Shown in pieces: positions 32,796-41,297 of a stretch of 64,000 nt of DNA (positions within the stretch are counted from its first letter, which is position 1; every line of letters starts with the position of its first letter). Source of the DNA: Paenibacillus_E sp042676385 (lineage in GTDB: Bacteria > Bacillota > Bacilli > Paenibacillales > NBRC-103111); contig NZ_JBHTHA010000017.1 in assembly GCF_042676385.1 (NCBI RefSeq), positions 124,001-188,000 of the forward strand, written 5' to 3'. The position numbers were made by a program, and so were the translations under genes. The notes beneath the pieces were generated by a model, which made no database searches, was not told the DNA's origin, and saw only the letters and a list, made by a program, of their open reading frames with translations.

Positions 32796-33776
32796 TTACT
32801 GTTGCCTGACATTCATCAGCACCTTACCCGTGCTTTGCCTGCTTTCCACCCATTCATGCGCCTGCGCAGCATCTTTCAAAGCAAACTGTTTGCCGATATT
32901 CATCTTCAGCTGACCCTTACTGATATAGTTCAGCACTCGGTCTGCGGTGTTTTGCAAGAGATGCGGCCTTTGCACACGTGTCGTTCCGAAGCTGAATCCA
33001 AGCACCGAGCGGCAGCTGGCGTGCAGATCCTGTGTCTTGAAATGACCCATTTCTCCGCTGGAGTTGCCAAAATGAACGAGTCGTCCGTATGGAGCCAGGC
33101 ACAGCAAGCTTCGTTCAGAAATGCTCCCTGCGATGGAGTCCAAAATGACATTGGCCCCCTTCCCCTCGGTCAAGCGATTGACCTTGTCGGCAAAGTCTTC
33201 TTGATCCAGACTAATAACATGATCGGCGCCAGCATTAAGCGCAGCGTCCACTTTTTTTGAATGACCTACGGTGCCAATCACGCTGCCCGCGCCTAATAAT
33301 TTCGCCAATTGGATCGCCGTCGTACCGATGCCGCCCGCAGCCGCATGAATCAATACGGTCTCGCCCGGTTCGAGCCTGGCAACATCAGCCAGCAGTTTAA
33401 ACGAAGTAAAAGAAACCACGGGGCAAGCCGCGGCTGTTTCAAAGTCGATGCTGTCCGGCAGCGCAAAGGTGAGATTAGCATCAGCCACAACGTATTCCGC
33501 ATAAGTCCCCTTGCTCGGGAAAGCAATAACCCTCTGCCCCGCCTTCAAATGCGTGACATCCGCTCCAACTTGCTCTATGACGCCTGCGGCATCGAGCCCT
33601 GGGATAAAAGGAAGCGAGGCTCCCTTTTTTCCATATCTGGACTTAATATCGGCAAAATTGACACTTGTCTTCTCGACTCGGATCAAAACTTGACCTGATT
33701 GGACTTGCGGTATCTCAAGATCCCGATAAGCCATGAATTCCGGCCCGCCAAACGCTGTAACTACAATCGCCTTCAT
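32796..33776 (-). CDS. Quinone oxidoreductase / zinc-independent MDR family
   Basis: A 326-aa protein. MKAIVVTAFGGPEFMAYRDL start; VLIRVEKTSVNFADIKSRYG; NADPH site LIHAAAGGIGTTAIQLAKLLGA; GADHVISL; C-terminal QSTGKVLMNV. The Zn-binding cysteines of alcohol dehydrogenases are missing, as in QOR/crystallin-zeta. Reduces quinones or enones with NADPH. Second or third gene of the operon that contains nos. Confidence 0.92.
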   Translation of the reverse strand: MKAIVVTAFGGPEFMAYRDLEIPQVQSGQVLIRVEKTSVNFADIKSRYGKKGASLPFIPGLDAAGVIEQVGADVTHLKAGQRVIAFPSKGTYAEYVVADANLTFALPDSIDFETAAACPVVSFTSFKLLADVARLEPGETVLIHAAAGGIGTTAIQLAKLLGAGSVIGTVGHSKKVDAALNAGADHVISLDQEDFADKVNRLTEGKGANVILDSIAGSISERSLLCLAPYGRLVHFGNSSGEMGHFKTQDLHASCRSVLGFSFGTTRVQRPHLLQNTADRVLNYISKGQLKMNIGKQFALKDAAQAHEWVESRQSTGKVLMNVRQQ

Positions 33777-33801
33777 CCGCTAACACAACTCCCCTGTAAT
33801 G

Positions 33802-34134
33802 TTAGATTTGAGCACTAAATTGGTCCGGTACGTACTCGATTCTTGACTGTGCAACTATGATCAATTGCCCGCTGGCGTCATCATAACGGACGGGTCCTTC
33901 ATTAACGTAGAACCATAGTTTGCGTGTAGGTTCATTTTCAAACTCTTGAAAAATAAACACGTTCAGCTCATCTTTCCATCGCAACAGTTCATCAATGATC
34001 TCATTCTTCGCCGTCTGAACGTTGAACACCCAGTTGTCTCCTTCTTGCTTCCACTCATAGGGGAAAGCTTGCTTACCCGTATCGATAAATGATCGGCCTC
34101 CGACCGCATGCTTGACCAGAAAAGTTTCTTTCAT
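33802..34134 (-). CDS. Small protein of unknown function in the pirin-NOS operon
   Basis: A 110-aa protein with an excellent ribosome site (AAAGGAGG, 7 nt). It begins MKETFLVKHAVGGRSFIDTG and is rich in aromatic residues and beta-strand pattern (WVFNVQTAKNEIIDELLRWK, RKLWFYVNEGPVRYDD). Not recognised. It lies between pirin and quinone reductase with gaps of 16 and 25 bp, so it is surely co-transcribed. Confidence 0.75.
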   Translation of the reverse strand: MKETFLVKHAVGGRSFIDTGKQAFPYEWKQEGDNWVFNVQTAKNEIIDELLRWKDELNVFIFQEFENEPTRKLWFYVNEGPVRYDDASGQLIIVAQSRIEYVPDQFSAQI

Positions 34135-34150
34135 CCCTAGCCCTCCTTTC

Positions 34151-34849
34151 TTATGGCAAATCGATTAACATGAAATGTGCGTCCTCAATGGCGGTAAAAG
34201 AAACGTTCGCCTCCAATTCCATCCGGGCCGAATCCTTTGCTCCCAGAACGGCATCATTCGCTGACAATTGACCGCTTATGACGAAAAGGAACAGACGGCG
34301 GTTCTCCCCCTGCTGAAAGGTCAATTCCTTGCCCGCTTCCAAACGGCTTAAGTAGATGCTCATATCCTGATGGATTTTGGCCGCATGCTCGGAGCCTTCC
34401 GGCGTTACGACGGGCAGCAGCGCATTTTGCATCGCCTCAGGCAGGTAAGTCACATTCTCAAAAGACGGCGCAAGCCCCCGTTTGGCCGGCATGAACCACA
34501 ACTGAAGCAGACTCAGCGGTTCCGTGTCCGAGGCGTTGTACTCCGCATGAACGACTCCGGTGCCTGCAGTCATTCGCTGCACGCCGTCGGCAGCCGTTAC
34601 CGCAACATGGCCAAGACTGTCTTCATGCTTGATTTGCCCGCTGAGCACGATGCTGACGATCTCCATATCGCTATGCGGATGTGGCCCAAAGCCCCGCCCA
34701 GCCGCGATATCATCATCATTACACACACGCATAACCCCGAAACTCGTGTTCTCGGGATCGAAATAATCGCCGAACGAGAAGCTGCGGTGGCTTGTCAGCC
34801 AACCCAGATCTATCGTACTGCGCGTTTCTGCCGGAAATAGTTGTATCAT
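34151..34849 (-). CDS. Pirin family protein (YhhW/quercetinase-like)
   Basis: A 232-aa bicupin. Start at 34849 has GGAGG 8 nt upstream (an ATG two codons earlier is only 2 nt from it). Metal ligands of pirin are present: GPHPHSDMEIV (two His), SGQIKHEDSLG (His) and GTGVVHAEYNAS (His, Glu region). Pirins of this class show quercetin dioxygenase activity and respond to redox conditions. First gene of the operon leading to nos. Confidence 0.92.
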   Translation of the reverse strand: MIQLFPAETRSTIDLGWLTSHRSFSFGDYFDPENTSFGVMRVCNDDDIAAGRGFGPHPHSDMEIVSIVLSGQIKHEDSLGHVAVTAADGVQRMTAGTGVVHAEYNASDTEPLSLLQLWFMPAKRGLAPSFENVTYLPEAMQNALLPVVTPEGSEHAAKIHQDMSIYLSRLEAGKELTFQQGENRRLFLFVISGQLSANDAVLGAKDSARMELEANVSFTAIEDAHFMLIDLP

Positions 34850-34978
34850 CCTCATCGCCTCCTTATAGATTACCTATAGCTTATCACAGTGGAACCGCCA
34901 AGTACTATGTCAGAGCCTTGACGATTGCCGATGGGGGCTGTAGACAAATCCTACATCTTTTCGTCTGTAAAGATGAAA

Positions 34979-35214
34979 AAGAGGCTGTCGATTAACTGTT
35001 CATACCTTCGGAAATCTGCGGGAGACCACAAAATGTATGCGAAAAATCTTACAAAATGAGCGGCGCACACATCGAATCAGTCGATTCTATTCGAAAATTC
35101 ATACACAAAACGCGATTTGGGCCCTGATTCTGTAAATAAATCCGAAAAATCATATACATTCTCTGCATGTTTCCGTTCACGTCAAAACTATCCCCAATAA
35201 ATCGACAGCCTCTT
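34979..35214. repeat. 236-bp element with perfect 15-bp terminal inverted repeats and spaced internal modules, locus D
   Basis: AAGAGGCTGTCGATT (34979-34993) and AATCGACAGCCTCTT (35200-35214) are perfect inverses. Inside are three related 18-mers: AAAATGTATGCGAAAAAT (35030-35047, one orientation) and CGAAAATTCATACACAAA (35092-35109), CGAAAAATCATATACATT (35143-35160, opposite orientation). Centres are 62 and 51 bp apart, and the left arm centre is 52 bp before the first. It fills most of the 424-bp gap between pirin and the sodium symporter. At 34953-34980 is also a partial copy of the locus E motif (CATCTT..CGTCTG..AAAGATG). Confidence 0.6.
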
Positions 35215-35231
35215 AAACATTCTTAGTCAAA

Positions 35232-35262
35232 GAAAAAACCGCCCCTAAAAAGGGACGGTTTC
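35232..35262 (-). terminator. Terminator of the sodium symporter gene
   Basis: Minus strand AAACCGTCCC, TTTTTA loop, GGGGCGGTTT then TTTCTTT. Confidence 0.85.
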
Positions 35263-35273
35263 CACAAGCAAGA

Positions 35274-36629
35274 TTATACTTTAATGATGCCAACCGAATA
35301 TAAGAACACGAGAACGATGAGGATTGGCGAGATAATCCGGAGCAGGAACATCCAAGCCCGGTACCAAAAGCCGGTTAGACCCGCTTCTTCGCCCGCGCGC
35401 TTCCATGCATACCCCGTAAAGAGCGTTACGATAAGCCCGCCAAACGGCATCAGAATGTACGATGTGATAAAATCCATCCAGTCAAAAATCCCTTTACCCC
35501 CCATTTGCAATGGGCTAAGCACGCCTCCAACAGACAAAGCAGCCGGGACGCCGACCAGATAGCACAGCACGGAGATGTATACGGCCGCTTTGGGACGGCT
35601 CCAGTTCCATTTGCTCATGGCGTAGGCAACAGGAACTTCCAGGATGGAAATTGCGGAAGTGAGCGCTGCAATCGCCAACAGCAGGAAGAACAACCCGCCG
35701 AAGAAGAAACCGAACGGCATTTGCGAGAAAGCGGCCGGCAAGGCCATGAAGGCAAGACCTACCCCTTCTCCAGGTTGAAGACCGTACGAGAAAACAGTCG
35801 GGAAAATGACCAGACCCGCAATGAAGGCGTAGACCAAATCGCCGAATCCGATGGCGAGCGTCGCACCGCCTAACGATTGCTTTTTATCCACATAGGCCCC
35901 ATAAGTCAACATGCACCCCATACCGAGCGATAAGGAGAAGAAAGCATGTCCTAGTGCAACGAGTGCCGACTCAGCGTCCAGCTTGGAAAAGTCAGGTTTT
36001 AAGAAAAAAGTTACGCCTTCCGCAGCACCGGGCAGAGTCAACGAGCGCACCATCAAAATCAACAAAATGATCAAGAAGCCGGGAATTAATATTTTATTAA
36101 ATTTCTCGATCCCACCGGAAACCCCTCTAGCAATAATCCAACCGCTAATGAGCATAACGACAGCCTGCCAAAATAAAGGCCAGTATCCGGCAGCGAACGA
36201 CAGGAATTTACCTTTATAATCAGAGCCGGATTGAAACAAGAGCCCTGTAAATGATTCCAACGTGTAATGCAGCGTCCACCCCGCCACAACCGCATAATAA
36301 GACATAATCATAAAAGCGGTTAGGATCGAAAGAAGGCCGAAGGCGCCCCAATACTTTTTGCCCGTTAAGTTCACCAGAGAGACCGAAGCATTGCCGCGAC
36401 CGCCGCGTCCAATGGTCATCTCAGCCAGCAAAATGGGTAAACCGACAATGATTAGACATACAATGAATAACAAGAAAAATGCGGCACCGCCGTGCTTCCC
36501 GGTAATATAAGGGAACTTCCACATATTTCCCAAACCGACCGAGCTGCCGATTGCCGCTAAAATAAAACCGGACTTGCTAAAACGCTCACTGCTTTTTGAA
36601 GCTGTCTTGGTTGCTTGATGCGAATTCAT
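35274..36629 (-). CDS. Sodium-dependent transporter, neurotransmitter:sodium symporter (NSS/SNF) family
   Basis: A 451-aa, 11- or 12-TM protein of typical bacterial length. Family signature in TM1: FILAAIGSSVGLGNMWKFPYITGKHGGAAFFL; then GLPILLAEMTIGRGGR and FFSLSLGMGCMLTYGAYV. Bacterial members (LeuT, TnaT, MhsT) import amino acids with sodium. Substrate not determinable. Monocistronic, with AGGAG before the ATG. Confidence 0.93.
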   Translation of the reverse strand: MNSHQATKTASKSSERFSKSGFILAAIGSSVGLGNMWKFPYITGKHGGAAFFLLFIVCLIIVGLPILLAEMTIGRGGRGNASVSLVNLTGKKYWGAFGLLSILTAFMIMSYYAVVAGWTLHYTLESFTGLLFQSGSDYKGKFLSFAAGYWPLFWQAVVMLISGWIIARGVSGGIEKFNKILIPGFLIILLILMVRSLTLPGAAEGVTFFLKPDFSKLDAESALVALGHAFFSLSLGMGCMLTYGAYVDKKQSLGGATLAIGFGDLVYAFIAGLVIFPTVFSYGLQPGEGVGLAFMALPAAFSQMPFGFFFGGLFFLLLAIAALTSAISILEVPVAYAMSKWNWSRPKAAVYISVLCYLVGVPAALSVGGVLSPLQMGGKGIFDWMDFITSYILMPFGGLIVTLFTGYAWKRAGEEAGLTGFWYRAWMFLLRIISPILIVLVFLYSVGIIKV

Positions 36630-36722
36630 GATGCACTCCTAGTTGTCAAATTTTGAATTAGGAATAGGGTATCTAATTTTGCGGCTCTTGTCTTGTTGTA
36701 AATATTTACAATTGGAATAAGC

Positions 36723-36750
36723 AAAAAAAGAGGAGCTCCCGCTCCCCTTC
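36723..36750 (-). terminator. Terminator of the ABC-F gene
   Basis: Minus strand GGGGAGC-GGGA-GCTCCTC then TTTTTTT. Confidence 0.85.
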
Positions 36751-36756
36751 TGCTGA

Positions 36757-38688
36757 CTATTCGTTTATCCGTTCTTCCGCTTGCACCCACTGCTCATAGA
36801 GCGAATTGAGCTGCCCTTGCACCGTTTCACGCTCCGTCCATAACCGGCTGAGCTCATGGGTGTCTGCATCATCGCCTAGCGATTGCAGCTGGCGGTCAAG
36901 GCCGGCCAAGCGTTCTTCTTCCTTGGCGATCTGCCGCTCCAGCTTCTGCCGTTCCTGCTCCTCCGCATGCACCTTTGTGCGCTTCACTTCCGGGACAGCC
37001 TGTGACGCTCGCTTTACTGGAGCGCCGGTCGCAGGCTTTTTCTCCTCCGTGCTGCGCAGTTGCCTGCTTTTTTCCTTATAATCGTCGAAGTTGCCTAAGA
37101 AGACCGTAATTCGGCCGCCGTCGAGCTCCCATATTTTGCGGGACAGCCGATTCATAAAGTAGCGATCGTGCGTCACGGCCAGAACGGTGCCGGGAAACTC
37201 ATCCAGCGCTTCCTCCAACGCCTCGCGGGATACGATATCCATATGATTCGTCGGCTCATCAAGAATAAGCAGGTTCGGCTTGCGGAGCACAAGCAGCGCT
37301 AGCCGGAGCCGCGTCCACTCACCGCCCGAAAGCTGGCTGACCGGCTTGAACACGTCGGACCCATAGAACAAATAAGATGCCAATCGCCCTCTGGCCTCCC
37401 CCTCTTCCATTCGTGCCTCCTCGCGGAAATAGTCCAGCACCGTCTGCTTCTGATCCGCCGGATACTCCTCTTGAGCCAGGTAGCCGATGTCTACACGAGC
37501 TCCAAGCTCCATGGCTCCGTCATCCGCCTGCTCCTCCCCGAGTATGAGCCGCAGCAGCGTGGTTTTCCCAGAACCGTTGTGCCCGACGAGCATCACTTTC
37601 TCGCCATATTCCAGCAGGCCGCTGGCCTGTTGAAGCACGGATTTGGTGCCGTAACGCTTGCTCACATCTTCGAAGCGAATCACTCTCTTTCCAGAGCGGT
37701 CCTCCGTCTTGAGATCAAATTCGGCCGCTTTCGGATCCAGAACCGGTCGCTTCAGCTTCTCCATGCGATCCAGCGCTTTCTGCATTGACGCCGCGCGGCG
37801 GAAGAACTTTTCATTATCTCCGACCCGCCCCCATTCGGTCAGCTTCTTGATCGTCTCTTTCATCTTCTTAATCTTCTTCTGCTGTTCCTGATAATCCGCG
37901 AATTGCTGGAGAAGTCTCTCTTCCTTCTCCTTCATATAGCCCGTGTAATGAGCATGATACGTTGACGACTCGCCGTCTTCCAGCTCTACGATCTTCGTAA
38001 CGACACGATCCAGAAAGTAACGATCGTGTGATACGATCATACAAGCCCCCTCATATTTGCCGAGGAATTCCTCCAGCCATTCGACCCCGAACAAATCCAG
38101 ATGATTCGTCGGCTCATCCAGCAGCAGCAGGTCCGGCTTGCCGATCAACTGGGAGGCCAGCGCAATCTTCGTCTTCTCGCCGCCTGAGAGCGAGGCGAAT
38201 TGCCGTTCGTAGAACTCCCGGGCGATGCGCAACCCGGTCGCCACTTGATCGATTCGTGCGTCGAGCTCGTAGCCGCCCTCACGCTCAAAGCGCTCCTGCA
38301 GCTCCGCGTATTGCCGCAGCAGCAATTCCAGCTGCCCTTGCCCGCTTGCAGCGTCAGGCTGCGCCATCCGCGACTCCAGCTCCGCCATTTTGGCGCGGCA
38401 CTCCCGCACCTCGCGGAAGCTCGCGGCCAGCACGTCGTAAACCGTGCCTGATTCCCACTCTTCGGGAATCTGCGCCAGGTATCCGATCCGCATATCCTTG
38501 CGGACGGTCAATTGGCCCTCGTCGGGCTTCTCCATCTTGGAAATCAAGCGCAGCAGTGTCGATTTGCCGCTTCCGTTGCGGCCGACGAGCCCCACCCGCT
38601 CTCCTTGATGAATGTCAAAAGTTACATCTTCTAAGACAAGCTGAGCACCGTGATATTTTTTAACGTTTTGGCTATTAATGATTAACAT
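36757..38688 (-). CDS. ABC-F family ATPase (ribosome-associated, no membrane domain)
   Basis: A 643-aa protein with two ABC domains: Walker A GLVGRNGSGKST and VGHNGSGKTT, signatures LSGGEKTKIALA and LSGGEWTRLRLA, Walker B LLLLDEPTNHLD and LLILDEPTNHMD, and the charged P-site linker between (KEKEERLLQQFADYQEQQKK). A C-terminal coiled coil (about 560-643: KLERQIAKEEERLAGLDRQL) is as in Uup/YfmM. ABC-F proteins act on the ribosome and some give resistance to ribosome-targeting antibiotics. The leader here is short and no attenuator peptide was seen, so housekeeping translation roles are as likely as resistance. Confidence 0.93.
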   Translation of the reverse strand: MLIINSQNVKKYHGAQLVLEDVTFDIHQGERVGLVGRNGSGKSTLLRLISKMEKPDEGQLTVRKDMRIGYLAQIPEEWESGTVYDVLAASFREVRECRAKMAELESRMAQPDAASGQGQLELLLRQYAELQERFEREGGYELDARIDQVATGLRIAREFYERQFASLSGGEKTKIALASQLIGKPDLLLLDEPTNHLDLFGVEWLEEFLGKYEGACMIVSHDRYFLDRVVTKIVELEDGESSTYHAHYTGYMKEKEERLLQQFADYQEQQKKIKKMKETIKKLTEWGRVGDNEKFFRRAASMQKALDRMEKLKRPVLDPKAAEFDLKTEDRSGKRVIRFEDVSKRYGTKSVLQQASGLLEYGEKVMLVGHNGSGKTTLLRLILGEEQADDGAMELGARVDIGYLAQEEYPADQKQTVLDYFREEARMEEGEARGRLASYLFYGSDVFKPVSQLSGGEWTRLRLALLVLRKPNLLILDEPTNHMDIVSREALEEALDEFPGTVLAVTHDRYFMNRLSRKIWELDGGRITVFLGNFDDYKEKSRQLRSTEEKKPATGAPVKRASQAVPEVKRTKVHAEEQERQKLERQIAKEEERLAGLDRQLQSLGDDADTHELSRLWTERETVQGQLNSLYEQWVQAEERINE

Positions 38689-38751
38689 CGTAAAGGATCC
38701 TCCTATTGGTTGAAGACCCTATCCCGAAATTACCCCCAAAACTAACAACGC

Positions 38752-38785
38752 AAAAAGGCCGCAGGAAAATTCCCTACGACCTTTA
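38752..38785 (-). terminator. Terminator of the 47-aa small gene
   Basis: Minus strand AAAGGTCGTAGG, loop, CCTGCGGCCTTT then TTGCG; 20 nt after the small gene's stop. Confidence 0.75.
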
Positions 38786-38804
38786 CGGATGCATCCGTCT
38801 GAGG

Positions 38805-38948
38805 TTAAGGTAGGCGTCTTTTCGTGAGTGGTAATACCGTATGTTCGAAAATGGACAGACTTCTCCCGTCTTTACCAAATACATGAACGATGCCAGCCAT
38901 CGCAATGGGTAACTGGCTCACACGGTTGTTTACCAACTCCAGATTCAT
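38805..38948 (-). CDS. Small protein, 47 aa, unknown function
   Basis: An ATG at 38948 preceded by an ideal AGGAGGTG (8 nt) opens 47 codons ending TAA: MNLELVNNRVSQLPIAMAGI ... FEHTVLPLTKRRLP. It has its own terminator downstream and a TATAAT upstream (minus strand, near 38985). No membrane helix is long enough; net basic C-terminus. Not recognised. The quality of the ribosome site and the terminator make a real gene likely although the frame is short. Confidence 0.65.
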   Translation of the reverse strand: MNLELVNNRVSQLPIAMAGIVHVFGKDGRSLSIFEHTVLPLTKRRLP

Positions 38949-39047
38949 CCTACCTTCACCTCCTATTTAAACTCTCATTATATGTCAATTCCCAATATAT
39001 CACAGGAAGCGCCGCATTCACAACAGGCGCTCCGCCTAACATCCGCG

Positions 39048-39950
39048 CTACTGTTCACTCCGCATTTTATCCATGACTTCGAGATATAACACTTGAATGA
39101 ACTTTTTGATGTTCACTTTGCCTTTCTCCGGCTTTTCGTTCTCATCGATTTCTTTCATCTTCAATCTTACGTCCTGGAATTCAAAATATAGCGGTGCATA
39201 GTGCTCGAATTTAGGGTTGCTGTAGTCGGTCAGACCGATGCTGGCAATGTTCGTCAGTGCCGCCATAACAGTGCGGCGGATGCGCTGCTCGGCCGCTTTG
39301 CCTTCCTTTTCCACTTCCGCTTCACGAACTTTGTGCGCGCGGGCAGCCGTCTCATAAAGCTCTTTGAGCGGCGGGATCCCGTCCGCCTTATGATGGCCGG
39401 TCAGATGCTCGATAATTTCGATCAAATCTCTGCTGCCGCTATCGCCGACAATCCCCAAATCCATGAAAATGGGCTGCATGACCTCGCGGGCGGTGCGCTT
39501 TTTCCGGGCGGTCTCTTGTCCCATGTTCAACAGGCTCAGCTTGGTTAACGACTCCTTAATTTCATTCAAGGAACGATTAATCTTCCACTGCTCGTTGACT
39601 CTGGACAGCACCGCTTCCACTTCGATTCGATTGATTGGCTTTTGGATATAAAATTCAACGCCGGCCTGGTACGCCTTGCCGATCATTTCTTTATTTTCAA
39701 TTTGCGAAATCATCACATATTTTCCCTGGAACCCGCGTTCCTTCAAGCGAATGATCGTTTCGATCCCATCCTGGTCAGGCATTAACAGATCGATAACCAC
39801 AACGTCCGGGTTCGATTCCAACAGCACTTTTTCCCCTTCACTTCCGCCACCGGCCGTCCCTACGACTTCGCCAAGCCCAGCTTTTTCGATAATCGTTTGC
39901 AGCATCAGCCTGCTAACCGCATCATCGTCGACAATTCCGAATGTCAGCAT
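39048..39950 (-). CDS. glnL: Response regulator GlnL (YcbB type)
   Basis: A 300-aa protein. Receiver domain 1-120: IVDDD acidic pair, phospho-Asp in VVVIDLLMPDQDG, Thr/Ser in YVMISQ, Lys in YIQKPI. The remaining 180 residues are the YcbB DNA-binding domain (RTAREVMQPIFMDLGIVGDSGSRDLIEIIEHL, then RIRRTVMAALTNIASIGLTDY, and FEFQDVRLKMKEI), which is specific to GlnL proteins. In B. subtilis GlnK-GlnL activates glutamine-use genes. Its ribosome site lies in the last codons of glnK. Confidence 0.9.
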   Translation of the reverse strand: MLTFGIVDDDAVSRLMLQTIIEKAGLGEVVGTAGGGSEGEKVLLESNPDVVVIDLLMPDQDGIETIIRLKERGFQGKYVMISQIENKEMIGKAYQAGVEFYIQKPINRIEVEAVLSRVNEQWKINRSLNEIKESLTKLSLLNMGQETARKKRTAREVMQPIFMDLGIVGDSGSRDLIEIIEHLTGHHKADGIPPLKELYETAARAHKVREAEVEKEGKAAEQRIRRTVMAALTNIASIGLTDYSNPKFEHYAPLYFEFQDVRLKMKEIDENEKPEKGKVNIKKFIQVLYLEVMDKMRSEQ

Positions 39951-39955
39951 GATCT

Positions 39956-41242
39956 CTACGCTCCTTTTTTCAACGTATCGGTCAATAAAGTAATGACAAA
40001 GGTAGTCTGAGAAATCTGCTCGCCAGACTGCAAATGAATGTCTCCGCCCAAAGCATGGATAATATCACGAACATGGGAGAGGCCGATCCCTGTGGCAGCG
40101 AAGCCCTCCTGATTGAATTTCGTCGTAAAGCCCGGTTCGAAAATCATCCCCTTGGCCTGCTCGGCAATGCCCGTCCCCGTGTCCGATACAACCAGAACGG
40201 TCGCATCACCCTGTTCATAAGCGCGGATAAGAATCTTCCCTTGCACCTCAATCGCTTCCACGGCATTCGATATAAGGTTATTGAGAACCGTTAAGAGCGG
40301 TATAAAATGATCCGTCAAATAATCCGTGCGGATTTCGCTGTGAAATTCGATATCTTTACCCAGCATCGCACTATAACCCCGATTCGATTTGATGGAAAAT
40401 TCAACCACCTCGGCCAGCCTCATCTCGGAGGCGATATCCCGATCGAAGAGTTTTAGCAGACCGGCGAGAATGCGCTGCGAATCTTTTTTCACTTCATGAA
40501 TCTGTTGTGTAATTTCCAAAATGGTACGAGAATAGCTTTTGAGTCCCGAGCCGTTGACTTTCTCATAGAGATTGTGGCTTTTGGCCGTGATCTGCTCGAT
40601 CGTATCCATGGATTTTTGCAGGTAAAATACTTCTCCATACAAGCCGCTGTTCGTATTCAGCATCTTCTCAATACGTTTCTGCTGCTCGCTGTGAAGTGCC
40701 CGCATCTGACTGATTGTGACACTGCTGTATATGCCGACTACAAAATAACTCCGCACTATGGCGGTCACGGTAATGAGCATCCACTGCTCCGAATACATGT
40801 AAGGCCTATCGAAGATGAAGCTTCGAGCTAACAGCTCTAGCTCATTGGAAACAATGTCAATGGCTGAAAGACATACGCCCAAGAGAAACGGATGCAACTC
40901 AGGCCATTTCCCCCGTATGCGGCTCATGGCAATCCCATAGGCGATGTAATACAGTGCAGACGAGAAGTGCGTTTGTATACTGCCGCCTAATGAAAACATC
41001 CCTGCCGAAGTGATTCCATCCTCCACCGTCCGGAACAGCAGCACCGTAATTCCAGTGATGAGTCCCGAATACGCATAAGGCAGATGCCGCATTAATAACA
41101 GACAGAGGAGAAAAGCGCTGCTGCCCAGCCCGATTCGAAACATTTCGCCGCTAAAAGGGGTGATTTTGAACTCACCGGCTATGGCTGTTACGATAGCGAC
41201 GAGCATCATTTGAAAGCCTTCGTTCTTTAAGCGTCCCAGCAT
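39956..41242 (-). CDS. glnK: Sensor histidine kinase GlnK (YcbA type)
   Basis: A 428-aa membrane kinase: about six N-terminal TM helices (1-190) forming the sensor, a coiled-coil, a DHp-like region RTILEITQQIHEVKKDSQRIL with the likely phospho-His, and an HATPase domain with N box LNNLISNAVEAIE, G1 VSDTGTGI, and G2 GIGLSHV. Partner of GlnL, directly downstream. In B. subtilis the pair senses glutamine. GGGGGTGAG precedes the ATG. Confidence 0.9.
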   Translation of the reverse strand: MLGRLKNEGFQMMLVAIVTAIAGEFKITPFSGEMFRIGLGSSAFLLCLLLMRHLPYAYSGLITGITVLLFRTVEDGITSAGMFSLGGSIQTHFSSALYYIAYGIAMSRIRGKWPELHPFLLGVCLSAIDIVSNELELLARSFIFDRPYMYSEQWMLITVTAIVRSYFVVGIYSSVTISQMRALHSEQQKRIEKMLNTNSGLYGEVFYLQKSMDTIEQITAKSHNLYEKVNGSGLKSYSRTILEITQQIHEVKKDSQRILAGLLKLFDRDIASEMRLAEVVEFSIKSNRGYSAMLGKDIEFHSEIRTDYLTDHFIPLLTVLNNLISNAVEAIEVQGKILIRAYEQGDATVLVVSDTGTGIAEQAKGMIFEPGFTTKFNQEGFAATGIGLSHVRDIIHALGGDIHLQSGEQISQTTFVITLLTDTLKKGA

Positions 41243-41297
41243 CTCACCCCCAAACTGTAAATCTATTGTAAATCAAGATAGGGTTAATTTCATAGGG

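Noticed and set aside
38828..39076. 82-codon plus-strand frame
   Set aside because: Overlaps the better-supported 47-aa gene on the other strand and has no ribosome site.
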